Below are positions 17,060 to 26,830 of a stretch of DNA of 46,636 bases, one piece after another. This DNA is from JADJQU01 sp035490315 (lineage in GTDB: Bacteria; Planctomycetota; UBA1135; GCA-002686595). The DNA lies in contig DATHET010000052.1 in the NCBI GenBank assembly GCA_035490315.1, positions 1 to 46,636 of the forward strand. The letters are read 5' to 3'. A program made the position numbers and the translations under genes. Under the pieces are notes generated by a model. That model saw only the letters and a list, made by a program, of their open reading frames with translations. It had not been told where the DNA came from and did not search any database. Every line of letters starts with the position of its first letter. Positions within the stretch are counted from its first letter, which is position 1.

Positions 17060-17097
17060 GCCGTTGAGCCGCAAAGAAGTTTGTCACCACAGGACTC

Positions 17098-18525
<1,428 letters not shown>

Positions 18526-18640
18526 GGGTCGGACGCCAGGGAAGGCGGGAAGCCTGTTTTCGACCCACGGGGCGCGAGGCCTTGACCAAGGCCGGTCCTG
18601 GACCCACCCGGGCCCGAAAACGGGCGGTGCTGCCCCGCAT

Positions 18641-18654
18641 GGCTGTGCACAGCC
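18641..18654. promoter_or_regulatory. 14-bp perfect palindrome, possible operator
   Basis: GGCTGTGCACAGCC lies in the 180-bp gap between the kinase-like gene and the regulator gene. It is fully symmetric and stands out from a second short hairpin nearby (GGCCTTG-AC-CAAGGCC, 18578-18593). It could bind a dimeric regulator such as the adjacent Fis-type activator. Chance occurrence in G+C-rich DNA is a real alternative. Confidence 0.18.
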
Positions 18655-18705
18655 GGCGGACCGACTCGGACAGGCGCCGGCTGGAAGCCTGGCGGGCGGG
18701 CTCGG

Positions 18706-19854
18706 TCAGGCTCCGGCGAGGAGCTTGGCGGCCTTGGCGCTGATCGGCACCGACAGGTCGAATTCCACCTGCGGGGTCGCGCCCGGGATCGGGCGCGCTT
18801 CCAGGGCCAGGCCGCGCGCCGCGCACAGCCGCGCCAGCACGCACAGCTCGCTCGAGCCGACGCCGGGAAGGCGCTCTCCGAGACCCGCGGGCTGGAACAG
18901 CTGCGCCGGAGGAATACCCGCCAGAGGACCGGCGGGGGCGCGCAGGCGGATGATCGCTCGCGGCTCCAAGCTGCCGTCCTGCTCGGAGGCGGAATTGAGC
19001 GAGCGCACTTCGACCAGCTCGCCGGTGTTGGCCAGGGTGCGCACGATCTCGAGCAGCACTCCCAGCGTGTGCACGAGCGCGGCGCGATCGGCTCGGACCA
19101 GCAGGACTTCGCCGCCCTGGTAGCGCACGCGCGGCGCGCGCCGGGCCTGGAGCGCGAGCACCGCGAGCTCCTCCTCGACCAGCGCGTCGAGATCGAGCTC
19201 CTCCTGGACCCGCGGAGCCCGCTCGACGCCTAGCGAAAGACTGCGCACCGAGCGCTCGAGGCGCACGATTTCGCTGCCCAGGGTCTCGCTCGCCGTCGGG
19301 TCGAGATTTCCGCTGCCGCGCAGATTCAGCAGGGCCTCGCTGGTCCGCCGCACGTGGGCGCTGAGATCGCTCAGCGGGGTGCGCAGGTCGAAGCCGCGCA
19401 GCTCGACGGAGACCTGCTCGGGAAGCTGCGCGGGCAACACCGCGGGAGCCGCGTGGTTCGCCACGGTTTCGGGCGGGGGAGCGCGCAACAGATCCTCGAG
19501 CTGGACCAGGTCGATCGGCCAGGGATGCCAGCGCGTGCGGGGCAGGGCCAGCAGCGCGCGGCCCACGGGCAGGGTGCGGTCCGAGCCGATCACTTCCGCG
19601 CGGCTGGCGGGCCGCGCCACAAGGAAACGGCGTACGATGCCGATGTCCTCCAGAGGAAAATGGTCTGCATCGAGCACTACGCGGTCGCGCGGACCGGCGA
19701 GCAGGAGCTCGGCGACGTCGAACCAGCGCGTCGGAACATGGGCCTGCGGACTCGCGCGGACCATGGCTTCGAGCAGCATGAAAACCCGCTCGAGGCGCGG
19801 GCCGCGACCGATCCTGAGTGTCGCCTGTTCAGCCGCGCTGGGGTCGTGTTCCAA
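18706..19854 (-). CDS. degenerate histidine-kinase-like protein (pseudokinase)
   Basis: 382 residues from TTG 19854; starts at internal GTG or ATG codons about 70 bp later are possible. Residues 45-125 have a weak receiver-like pattern (DRVVLDADHFP). Residues 154-161 read GFDLRTPL, which aligns with the HisKA H-box HELRTPL with the phospho-accepting His replaced by Phe155 and Glu by Asp. The expected N-box Asn is missing (TLGVLLEIVRTLANT) and the glycine-rich ATP-lid region is reduced to GVGSSELCVLARLC. No membrane segments. It therefore looks like a kinase that lost both phosphorylation and ATP binding, encoded just upstream of a regulator that lost its Asp. It occupies the PrsK position but lacks the PrsK membrane domain. 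Confidence 0.65.
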   Translation of the reverse strand: MEHDPSAAEQATLRIGRGPRLERVFMLLEAMVRASPQAHVPTRWFDVAELLLAGPRDRVVLDADHFPLEDIGIVRRFLVARPASRAEVIGSDRTLPVGRALLALPRTRWHPWPIDLVQLEDLLRAPPPETVANHAAPAVLPAQLPEQVSVELRGFDLRTPLSDLSAHVRRTSEALLNLRGSGNLDPTASETLGSEIVRLERSVRSLSLGVERAPRVQEELDLDALVEEELAVLALQARRAPRVRYQGGEVLLVRADRAALVHTLGVLLEIVRTLANTGELVEVRSLNSASEQDGSLEPRAIIRLRAPAGPLAGIPPAQLFQPAGLGERLPGVGSSELCVLARLCAARGLALEARPIPGATPQVEFDLSVPISAKAAKLLAGA

Positions 19855-19873
19855 GGAGTGATCAGGTTGTTGG

Positions 19874-19886
19874 GAAAGTCAACCGC
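19874..19886 (-). promoter_or_regulatory. shared upstream motif GCGGTTGACTTTC
   Basis: On the minus strand GCGGTTGACTTTC lies 20 bp before the TTG start of the kinase-like gene. An almost identical 13-mer (12 of 13) precedes the secreted protein gene at 28508-30085. It contains a good -35-like TTGACT, but no matching -10 was seen. If it is a -35 box, the true start of the kinase-like gene would be further downstream. Confidence 0.2.
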
Positions 19887-20003
19887 GACAGGGGGGATCC
19901 TAGCTGTCCTGGCCCGGCGGGCAATAGCAGAGCACGGCCCGGCGGAAAAGAGTCGGAGCCCTCGACCGGCTTGGGTAGTCTGCACAGGGACCGCGATCGC
20001 GCC

Positions 20004-20963
20004 ATGACACAGGGATCGACTCTCGAGCTTTCGGTGGTGGTGCCGGTCTTCAACGAAGCCCAGAACCTGCGCCCCCTGCACGCCGAGATCGCCCAGGCCT
20101 TGGAGCGCCTGGGTCGCAGCAGCGAGGTGATCTACGTCGACGACCGCTCGACCGACGGCAGCCTGGAGCTGCTCCTGGAGCTGCGGCGCGAGGATCCGCG
20201 CGTGCGCGTGGTGCGCTTCCGGCGCAACTTCGGCCAGACGGCCGCGCTGGCGGCGGGCTTCGAGCAGGCTCGCGGCAAGGTGGTCGTGACCCTCGACGGC
20301 GATCTGCAGAACGATCCCGCCGACATCCCGGCCCTGCTGGCCGAGATCGACCGCGGCTGCGACGTGGTCGCCGGCTGGCGGCGCCACCGCCACGACGGAT
20401 TGTGGCTGCGGCGGATTCCTTCCTGGATCGCCAATCGATTGATTTCCTTGACCACCGGCACGCGGATCCACGACACGGGCTGCACGCTCAAGGCCTTCCG
20501 CAAGGACATGGTCGAGCGCCTGGTGATCTACTCCGAGCAGCACCGCTTCCTGCCCGCGCTGGCGATGGGCAGCGGGGCGCGGGTGCGCGAGCTGGTCGTC
20601 AACCACCGGCCGCGCCTGTTCGGCAAGTCGAAGTACGGCCTCGGACGCGCCTCGCGCGTGCTGCTCGACCTGCTCTCGATCCTGATGATCGCGCGCTTCA
20701 GCCACCGGCCGCTGCAATACTTCGGCCTGATCTCGCTGTTCTTCACCGTGTGCGCGTGGGTCTTCCTGTTCATGAGCACGGTCAACTACCACACCTGGAC
20801 CTTGATCACGAAGTGGTGGCAGTTCTCGGTGTTCATTTTCGGCATGCTGCTCCTGCTCGTCACTTACTTCATCCTGCTCGGGCTGCTCTCGGAGCTGGCC
20901 GTCACCGCCAGCGGCATGCACCGCCGCCGCGTGCAGGATCGCTTGATGATCCGTTCCCATTGA
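20004..20963 (+). CDS. GT2 polyprenyl-phosphate glycosyltransferase (DPM1/ArnC/GtrB-like)
   Basis: 319 residues from ATG 20004. GT-A domain with VVVPVFNEAQNL, VDDRSTDG at 45-52, RNFGQTAALAAGFEQARG and the metal-binding DGD at 98-100 (TLDGDLQNDP), so it should be active. Two C-terminal membrane segments (LQYFGLISLFFTVCAWVFLF and FSVFIFGMLLLLVTYFILLG) are typical of enzymes that load a sugar from a nucleotide onto undecaprenyl phosphate at the inner membrane. The product could serve the GT39-like enzyme encoded at 24598. It is divergent from the kinase-like gene, with a 149-bp region between. The next GT2 gene starts 4 bp after its stop. Confidence 0.9.
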   Translation: MTQGSTLELSVVVPVFNEAQNLRPLHAEIAQALERLGRSSEVIYVDDRSTDGSLELLLELRREDPRVRVVRFRRNFGQTAALAAGFEQARGKVVVTLDGDLQNDPADIPALLAEIDRGCDVVAGWRRHRHDGLWLRRIPSWIANRLISLTTGTRIHDTGCTLKAFRKDMVERLVIYSEQHRFLPALAMGSGARVRELVVNHRPRLFGKSKYGLGRASRVLLDLLSILMIARFSHRPLQYFGLISLFFTVCAWVFLFMSTVNYHTWTLITKWWQFSVFIFGMLLLLVTYFILLGLLSELAVTASGMHRRRVQDRLMIRSH

Positions 20964-20967
20964 CCGC

Positions 20968-22038
20968 GTGAACCAACCCACCCTCCCCGCGACGACGCAC
21001 GAGCGAGCGCTGCCCAAGCCCGACCAGGCTGCGCGCGCGGCCCTCGATCCGTTGGCGGCCTCGGCCTCCGGCGGACACCTGCAGCCCTTGGAGCCGCCGA
21101 CCCTCGACGTCACCGTGATCGTGCCCGTGACTTCGCCGGACGCGGAGATCTCGGAAGTGGTCGCGGGCCTCGGCCGCGAGCTCGCGCGCGAGGGCCGCAG
21201 CCACGAATTCGTGCTGGTCTTCGACGGCGTGCGCGGCAAGGCCTGGAGCGATGCGCAGGCGCTCGGAGAGAAGCTCGGCGATCGGCTGCGCCTGATCTCT
21301 TTCGAGAATCCTTTCGGCGAGTCCGTGTGCCTCTCGGCCGGCTTCGAGCTCTCGCGCGGGCGCACGATCCTGACCTCGCCCCAATACGTGCAGATCGATC
21401 CGCTCGAGCTGTCGTCGATGCTCGCCGCGATCGACGCCGGCGCCGACTTCGTCACGCCCTGGCGCCGGCCGCGCGTCGACGCCCTGCTCAACCGCGTGCA
21501 GTCGGCCTGCTTCAACTGGGTGATTCGCCGGATCATCCGCATGGAGTTCCACGACCTCAACTGCTACTTCCGCGCGATCCGCCGCGAGGTGCTCAGCGAA
21601 GTCGCGATCTACGGCGACATGTACCGCTTCCTGCCGGTGATCGCGCACCGCCAGGGTTTTCGCGTGGTCGAAGTTCCGGTGCGCCACCTGAAGGAATGGG
21701 GGACCAGCGGGTTCTTCGGCCTGGGCGTGTACGTGCGCCGCTTCCTCGACGTGCTCGGGGTCATGTTCCTGACCAAGTTCACGCTGAAGCCTTTGCGGTT
21801 CTTCGGCTCGATCGGCGCGGCCTGCTCGCTTCTCGGAGCAGTCATGTTCGGCTACTGCGTCTGGCAGAAGCTGACCGGCGACCAGGAGGGTCTCTACGGA
21901 CGTCCAGTCTTCCTGATCTCGGTCATGCTGCTGGTGCTCGGCGTCCAGGTGATCGGTTTCGGCCTGGTCGGCGAGATCATCATCTACACCCAGGCGCGCC
22001 ACCTGCGCGAGTACCGCGTCGAGCGCGTCTACGAATGA
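20968..22038 (+). CDS. GT2-like protein with degenerate catalytic motifs
   Basis: 356 residues, GTG start. Overall GT2/ArnC-like layout with two C-terminal membrane helices (about 276-298 and 313-341). The catalytic signatures are eroded: where the active paralogue has VDDRSTDG this protein has LVFDGVRGKAW, and where DGDLQ should be, residues 136-142 read TSPQYVQ. The 40 N-terminal residues are low-complexity. It retains CLSAGFELSRG and EFHDLNCYFRAIRREV, so the fold is probably kept. A non-catalytic partner or scaffold for the preceding GT2 enzyme is a reasonable inference; an unusual metal-independent activity is an alternative. It overlaps the next gene by 4 bp. Confidence 0.75.
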   Translation: MNQPTLPATTHERALPKPDQAARAALDPLAASASGGHLQPLEPPTLDVTVIVPVTSPDAEISEVVAGLGRELAREGRSHEFVLVFDGVRGKAWSDAQALGEKLGDRLRLISFENPFGESVCLSAGFELSRGRTILTSPQYVQIDPLELSSMLAAIDAGADFVTPWRRPRVDALLNRVQSACFNWVIRRIIRMEFHDLNCYFRAIRREVLSEVAIYGDMYRFLPVIAHRQGFRVVEVPVRHLKEWGTSGFFGLGVYVRRFLDVLGVMFLTKFTLKPLRFFGSIGAACSLLGAVMFGYCVWQKLTGDQEGLYGRPVFLISVMLLVLGVQVIGFGLVGEIIIYTQARHLREYRVERVYE

Positions 22039-22310
22039 TCCACTCGGTGATCCAAGCGCTGCGGCTCGTGCGCCCCGTGCGAGTCTTCCGTCACTTCGGG
22101 TTGATCGGCTCGATCGGTGCGGCCTGCTCGCTGTTCGGGATCCTGATGTTCAACTTCTGCATTTGGCAGAAGCTGACCGGCGCTCACAATGACCTGTACG
22201 GCCGTCCGATGTTCTTGCTCTCGGTCATGCTGCTGGTGCTCGGCACCCAGATCATCGCGGTCGAAGTCGCGCTCCGGATCGCCAAGTGCGTCCACCGATG
22301 GATTCGATAG
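22035..22310 (+). CDS. small membrane protein duplicated from the GT2-like C-terminal domain
   Basis: 91 residues; ATG 22035 overlaps the previous stop as ATGA. Residues 25-75 align without gaps to residues 280-330 of the preceding GT2-like protein with 36 of 51 identities (shared blocks GSIGAACSL, WQKLTG, LYGRP, SVMLLVLG). It consists of two membrane helices with a basic tail (KCVHRWIR) and no glycosyltransferase domain. It arose by partial tandem duplication and was kept in frame with its own start. Likely it pairs with the membrane domain of its parent, much as small GtrA-like proteins accompany GT2 enzymes. Function is unknown. Confidence 0.75.
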   Translation: MIHSVIQALRLVRPVRVFRHFGLIGSIGAACSLFGILMFNFCIWQKLTGAHNDLYGRPMFLLSVMLLVLGTQIIAVEVALRIAKCVHRWIR

Positions 22311-23401
22311 AGCCGCAGGCCGCCGTGCTTCACGAAGCTGCGCCCGCGCCGCCGCCGCCGGTGGCACCGCTCGAGATCCGCGCTGGCAGACCTGCGGATG
22401 ACTTGGCGCGCGACAAATTCGTGCGCGCTCATCCCCGCGGGACTTTCTTTCACTTGAGCGGGTGGCGGCGCGTGGTCGAGCGCGTGTTCGCGCACGAGGC
22501 TTCCGATTGGATCGCGTGGCGCGGGGACGCGATCGTCGGCGTCCTGCCGTTGATGCGCACGCGCTCGCTCTCGATGAGCACGCAGCTGATCTCGATGCCT
22601 TATGCCGTGTACGGCGGAGCGATCGGCATCGACCATGCGATCGAGAAAGCCCTGGTCGACACCGCCGTGCGCGAGGGCACGCGCGAGCGCGCGGGCCGGC
22701 TCGAGCTGCGCTACCGCGACCCTTCCGGCCTGGACCTGCCGCCCTATTCGCTCTACTCGACCTTCATCCGCGACCTGCCGGCGCGCGCGGAGGATGTGCT
22801 CGCCTCGATCCCGAAAAAAGCGCGCGCGGAGTGTCGCAAGGCGCGCGACAAGCACGGTCTGGATCTGACCGAAGGCGCCTGGTACCTGCGCGATCTGCAG
22901 CGTTTGTTCATGAACAACAAGCGCAATCTGGGCTCGCCCGGCTTGCCCTTCGATTGGTTCCAGGCCCTGCTCGAGGAGTTCAAGAGCGACGCCGTCGTGC
23001 ACCTGGTGCACCGCGGCCGCGAGCCCCTGGCCGCGGTCATGTCCTTCGTCTACGAAGGCACGCTGCTCGCGTACTACGCGGGGACGGCCGACGACGTCGA
23101 CCGCAAGTACTCGGCCTCGAATTTCATGTACAGCGCGCTGCAGGAGTGGGCGGTCGAGCGCGGCCTCTCGCGCTTCGACTTCGGCCGCAGCCGGCGCGAT
23201 TCCGGCGCGTTCAGCTTCAAGGAGCACCAGGGCTTCGAGCCGCGCGACCTGCCGTACCAGATCGCCTTGCTCGGCGACAAGCGCATGCCGAGCTTCAATC
23301 CGTCCAATCCCAAGACGGAGCGGCTGCGCAAGACCTGGAGCCGCTTGCCGCCCTGGGTCGCGGGCCGATTGTCCGGCCCGATCTCGCGCTATCTGCCCTG
23401 A
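22298..23401 (+). CDS. FemAB/GNAT-family protein, XrtA/PEP-CTERM-associated
   Basis: 367 residues. ATG 22298 is preferred; it overlaps the small membrane gene by 13 bp. Diagnostic pieces of the exosortase A-associated FemAB-like family, recognised from memory, are SMPYAVYGGA, IPKKARAECRKA, NKRNLGSP, ASNFMYSALQEWAVERGLS and FDFGRSRRDSGAFSFKEHQG. FemAB-like proteins have two tandem GNAT-type lobes and usually attach amino-acyl or acyl groups to amines. Here the likely target is an amino sugar exposed by the deacetylase encoded at 11718. The 20-residue proline-rich N-terminus is poorly conserved. Its 3' end overlaps the convergent phosphatase gene by 13 bp. Confidence 0.87.
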   Translation: MDSIEPQAAVLHEAAPAPPPPVAPLEIRAGRPADDLARDKFVRAHPRGTFFHLSGWRRVVERVFAHEASDWIAWRGDAIVGVLPLMRTRSLSMSTQLISMPYAVYGGAIGIDHAIEKALVDTAVREGTRERAGRLELRYRDPSGLDLPPYSLYSTFIRDLPARAEDVLASIPKKARAECRKARDKHGLDLTEGAWYLRDLQRLFMNNKRNLGSPGLPFDWFQALLEEFKSDAVVHLVHRGREPLAAVMSFVYEGTLLAYYAGTADDVDRKYSASNFMYSALQEWAVERGLSRFDFGRSRRDSGAFSFKEHQGFEPRDLPYQIALLGDKRMPSFNPSNPKTERLRKTWSRLPPWVAGRLSGPISRYLP

Positions 23402-24006
23402 GCGACTTCCGGGTTGGCGAGGGCGAGCTCGACGGCCTGGAGCACGTTCGGGACCACGGCGAAGGGGCGCGCCGCTTGCGGAAGCTCGTCGATGCGCAGA
23501 GCTTCGCGCTCGCCCTTGCCGCTGCGCACGAGGATGCCGCGCACTCCGAGCACCGCGCCGCCGGCGAGATCGCGCAGCGCATCTCCGATGACCCACGAAG
23601 CGGCGAGGTCGAGGTTCCAGCGCATCGAAGCGATCCGGAACATCCCCGAGCCGGGTTTGCGGCAGGCGCAGGCGCGGTGGTAAGGCGCGAATCCCTCGGT
23701 GTCGAGGTGCGGGCAGGCGAGCAGGCCGTCGAGCCGCGCTCCGCCCGCCGCGAGCCGCTGCGACAAGTCGAGGTGCACGCGCTCGAGATCGAAGTGCGTC
23801 ATCCAACCGCGCGCGATCGCGCTCTGGTTGGTCAAGAGGACGGCCACCAGTCCCGAAGCGTTGACGCGCGCCACGGCTTCCACGGCGCCGGGCAGCAATT
23901 CCAGCTGTTCCGGCCGCGAGAGGGCGCCTTCGATCTCGCGGTTCAGGGTTCCGTCGCGGTCGAAGAACACTGCCGCGCGCCGCTCGCTGCGCGGCGCTTC
24001 GCTCAC
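23389..24006 (-). CDS. HAD-superfamily phosphatase, D,D-heptose 1,7-bisphosphate phosphatase (GmhB) type
   Basis: 205 residues, GTG start overlapping the lipoprotein stop by 4 bp. HAD motif I FFDRDGTLN (Asp16, Asp18), motif II LLTNQS, and a later VIGDALRDL Asp pair. A CxH...CxC zinc loop (CPHLD and CACRKP) characterises GmhB and related histidinol-phosphatases. GmhB makes heptose-1-phosphate for ADP- or GDP-heptose. No other heptose gene is visible, so the substrate may be a different sugar phosphate. Its 3' end runs 13 bp into the end of the FemAB gene, tail to tail. Confidence 0.82.
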   Translation of the reverse strand: MSEAPRSERRAAVFFDRDGTLNREIEGALSRPEQLELLPGAVEAVARVNASGLVAVLLTNQSAIARGWMTHFDLERVHLDLSQRLAAGGARLDGLLACPHLDTEGFAPYHRACACRKPGSGMFRIASMRWNLDLAASWVIGDALRDLAGGAVLGVRGILVRSGKGEREALRIDELPQAARPFAVVPNVLQAVELALANPEVAQGR

Positions 24007-24521
24007 GGCGTGCCGCTGGGGCGCATGCGCACGAAAATGCGCTCGGGAGCGTAGGTCTCTTCGAAGCGGACCGGGACCCAACCGTCGTAGATGTTGAGGA
24101 AGGTGGGGAAGTGGTAGGTGTTCGGGCCCAGGTAGGCCTCGTCCCAGTAGATCAAGTAGGTGCGGTTGTCGTCGGTCACCAGGCGCGTGGCTTTTTGATA
24201 GCCGTCGAGCACCAGGTCGACGCGCTGCTTCCTGCGGTCGATCGCGAGGCAGCAGGGCGTGGCGAAACCAGAGTCGCGTCCGTCGATCAAGACGCGCGCG
24301 CCGACGGGTTGGCTCGAGACCATCACCCCGCGCGACTCCGGGAACGCATTGGCGATCGCGGTCGTCAGGTAGATGCCCGCGACGTAGGGAATGGAGTCGA
24401 CCGCGGCCCGGGCGATCTTGGAGGAAGTGCCGCTGCCGGAAGTGCTGCAGCTGGGCAGCATGTTGATGCAGATCACGGCGGAGGCCGCGAGGGCGAAGGG
24501 CATGAACGATCTCGAGCGCAT
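24003..24521 (-). CDS. PEGA-domain lipoprotein
   Basis: 172 residues from ATG 24521, fixed by a strong GGAGGA at 24529-24534, 7 nt upstream. Signal peptide with lipobox LPSC. A PEGA-type segment follows (VSSQPVGARVLIDGRDSGFATP, then DLVLDGYQKATRLV), typical of surface or periplasmic beta-repeat modules. The C-terminal part (DEAYLGPNTYHFPTFLNIYDG) is Tyr/Phe-rich and unassigned. It overlaps the phosphatase gene by 4 bp and is divergent from the GT39 gene. Function unknown; cell-envelope location is likely. Confidence 0.75.
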   Translation of the reverse strand: MRSRSFMPFALAASAVICINMLPSCSTSGSGTSSKIARAAVDSIPYVAGIYLTTAIANAFPESRGVMVSSQPVGARVLIDGRDSGFATPCCLAIDRRKQRVDLVLDGYQKATRLVTDDNRTYLIYWDEAYLGPNTYHFPTFLNIYDGWVPVRFEETYAPERIFVRMRPSGTP

Positions 24522-24597
24522 GGGGGATTCCTCCAGGGCAGCATAGCTCGCCGCGCGACGGGTTGCCTTCCTCGACGGGCTTCTGCAGGCTGCTGAA

Positions 24598-26097
24598 GTG
24601 AGCGACCCGGAAAGAAGTTCGCGCGAGCCTGGGCTGGACCCAGGGCCCGATCCACACACCAGGGCTGCGCTGGGAACTCGACCGACCGAAGCTCGCGGGA
24701 TGTTTCGCGAGCCCTTGTTCTGGCTCGCCTTGCTCCTGGCCCTCGGCCGGTTCTGGCGCCTGGGCGACTGGAGCCTGTGGGAGGACGAGGTCTTCACGCT
24801 GAGCGACGCGCGGACCATGCTCGAGAACGGCGCGGGCCCCGGACCCAAGAATCCACTCGGGTATCTGCTCTTCGCCGCGCTGGTCCACGGCCTCGGTCCG
24901 GTGCCTGGCGAGTTCGGTCTGCGTTTCGTGCCCGCCCTGCTGGGCGTGCTCGGCATCGCGGCTTGCGGGCTGTGCCTCAGGCCGGCGATCGGCGCGCGGC
25001 GCGCGGCCGCGACGGCCTTGATCGTCGCGGCGTCTTCCTGGCACGTGTACTGGTCGCAGAACGCGCGCTTCTACACCCTGGCCCAGGACTTCGCGTTGAT
25101 CGGTGGAGCCTTCGCGCTGCGCGCGCTGCTGCGGCCCAACGGCGAACGGTTCCGCATGAGCGCGCTGTGCGCCCTGGCCGCGCTGCTGCTCGCCTCACTG
25201 GCGCAGCCGGCGTCCGCGCTGCTGCTGCCGGCCTGGCTCGCGGTGGCCGTGCTCCTGCCCATGCTTACGCTGCGCCCCACGCCGCCGCGCCTCCCCGTCA
25301 CGCGAGCGATGGTGATCGCGGCGGGCCTGCTCGGGCTTGCGATCGCGGCCTGGGTCGGGCCGATCTGGCTGGACTACTACCGCACCAAGCACGATCCGAC
25401 CGCACTGCATTTGTTGAAGACCAGCGGCTGGTACTTCACGCCGGCCCTGCTGCTCGCCGCATCCTTCGGCGCCTGGCGCGGCTGGCGAGCGCGCAGCGCG
25501 CCGGACGTGTTGCTCGCCCTGGTCTGCCTGTTCACGGCGGGCCTGTTGTTCGCCAATGCCTTCTTCCTGCGCGCGGCGGCCCAGTACCTGTTCGTGCTGC
25601 TGCCCTTCGTCGCCGCGCTCGCGACCTGGCCGCTGACCGAGCCGCGACTCTCCAAGACGTGGAAGTGGTCGTGGCTCGCCGCGCTCCTGATCCCGGCACT
25701 CGTCGACCAGGGTCTGTACTTCTCGAAGCGCAACGGCGATCGGCCGCCGTGGAAAGAGGCCTTCGCCGAAGTCTTCGAGCGCAAGGGCCCCGGCGACGTG
25801 GTGTTCACGAACAACGCCAATGTCGGCGAATACTATTTCGCGCCGCACAGCCCGAACCTGCGCCACCCGACGCACGTGCACAACCTGGACCGCTATTCGT
25901 ACTCCGCGGAACAGCACTGGGCGCGCCAGCCGCGGCGCGCGTGGTTCGTGATCAACCACGAGCGCTTGAACGAGTGGCCGACCAAGGCGCGGCTCGATTT
26001 CGAGGCGATGCTAGCCAGCAACGCCCGGCTGATGGCGAGCTTCGAGCTCGACCATGGCGTGCGCAATCTCGACGTGCTCGTCTACCTGCGCGAGTGA
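24598..26097 (+). CDS. GT39/ArnT-like polytopic membrane glycosyltransferase
   Basis: 499 residues from GTG 24598; ATG 24700 is a good alternative because the first 34 residues are low-complexity and the membrane domain starts right after it. Around ten membrane helices. The first periplasmic loop carries WSLWEDEVFTLSDA, the acidic pair expected in PMT/ArnT enzymes. SSWHVYWSQNARFYTLAQDF is typical of bacterial PMT_2 proteins. A soluble C-terminal domain follows (NNANVGEYYF, HVHNLDRYSY). It should transfer a sugar from a polyprenyl-phosphate donor on the outer face of the inner membrane. The GT2 enzyme at 20004 is a plausible donor source. Confidence 0.82.
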   Translation: MSDPERSSREPGLDPGPDPHTRAALGTRPTEARGMFREPLFWLALLLALGRFWRLGDWSLWEDEVFTLSDARTMLENGAGPGPKNPLGYLLFAALVHGLGPVPGEFGLRFVPALLGVLGIAACGLCLRPAIGARRAAATALIVAASSWHVYWSQNARFYTLAQDFALIGGAFALRALLRPNGERFRMSALCALAALLLASLAQPASALLLPAWLAVAVLLPMLTLRPTPPRLPVTRAMVIAAGLLGLAIAAWVGPIWLDYYRTKHDPTALHLLKTSGWYFTPALLLAASFGAWRGWRARSAPDVLLALVCLFTAGLLFANAFFLRAAAQYLFVLLPFVAALATWPLTEPRLSKTWKWSWLAALLIPALVDQGLYFSKRNGDRPPWKEAFAEVFERKGPGDVVFTNNANVGEYYFAPHSPNLRHPTHVHNLDRYSYSAEQHWARQPRRAWFVINHERLNEWPTKARLDFEAMLASNARLMASFELDHGVRNLDVLVYLRE

Positions 26098-26149
26098 TCG
26101 CGCCGCGCGCGCCCAGGAATCTCGCGCCTCGCCGGGTCTCGACCCGCGC

Positions 26150-26716
26150 TCAGTTCGAGCGGCCCTGGAACTCGCCGTCGGAAGTGCGGACCTTGACCAT
26201 GTCGCCGACCGAGATGTGGATCGGCACCTTGATCTTGAGCCCGGTCTCGAGCACCGCGTCCTTCTTGACGTTGGTGGCCGTGTTGCCGCGCACCGCGGGC
26301 TCGGCTTCGGTGATCTTGAGCACGACCGAGGGCGGCACTTCGATGCCGATCGGGATCGCTCCGTGGAAGGTGATCGCGACGATCGTGTTCTCCTTCACGT
26401 AGCCCATCTGCTCCTCGATCAGGTCGGGCTGGATCGTGACCTGCTCGAAGTTGACCTGGTCCATGAACACGTAGCCGCCGTTGACCTCCTTGTAGAGGTA
26501 CTCGCTGGGCTTCTTGTCGAGGTAGGCGACCTCGAGCGAGTCCCCGGAGCTCAGGCGCATTTCCTTGGTCGAGCCCGTGCGCAGCGAGCGCAGCTTGACG
26601 TGGATCACCGCGCGCAGATTGCCCGGCGTGTGGTGGTTGTACTCGGTGATCAGGAGCAGATCGCCGCCCTGGTCGATCACGACGCCCTTGCGCAGTTCAG
26701 TGGCCTTGACGCCCAT
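26150..26716 (-). CDS. efp: translation elongation factor P, variant lacking the modifiable lysine
   Basis: 188 residues, normal EF-P length with all three domains: KATELRKGVV at the N-terminus, YVFMDQVNFEQ in the middle and TAT-NVKKDAVLETG plus IHISVGDMVKVRT at the end. EF-P relieves ribosome stalling at polyproline. At the tip loop, where E. coli has PGKGQAF with the beta-lysylated Lys34, this protein has TPGNLRAV with Asn33, so neither the Lys nor the Arg modification pathway could act there. I recall similar TPGNLRAF variants from other phyla. Monocistronic, convergent with the GT39 gene (52-bp gap). Confidence 0.92.
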   Translation of the reverse strand: MGVKATELRKGVVIDQGGDLLLITEYNHHTPGNLRAVIHVKLRSLRTGSTKEMRLSSGDSLEVAYLDKKPSEYLYKEVNGGYVFMDQVNFEQVTIQPDLIEEQMGYVKENTIVAITFHGAIPIGIEVPPSVVLKITEAEPAVRGNTATNVKKDAVLETGLKIKVPIHISVGDMVKVRTSDGEFQGRSN

Positions 26717-26830
26717 GGAATTCTCGGTGTTCGGGGTTTGACTGGGGCGACGGGGGTGTCGCCGACTCGAATCCCCGACTTCGGGGCTGGCAGGTCAACT
26801 GCTCAGGATACCAGAGGCCATGCCCCCCGG

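Noticed and set aside
17038..17066. Rho-independent terminator after the sigma-54 regulator
   Set aside because: The stem is present, but the run of A or T is on the wrong side for termination in the minus direction.
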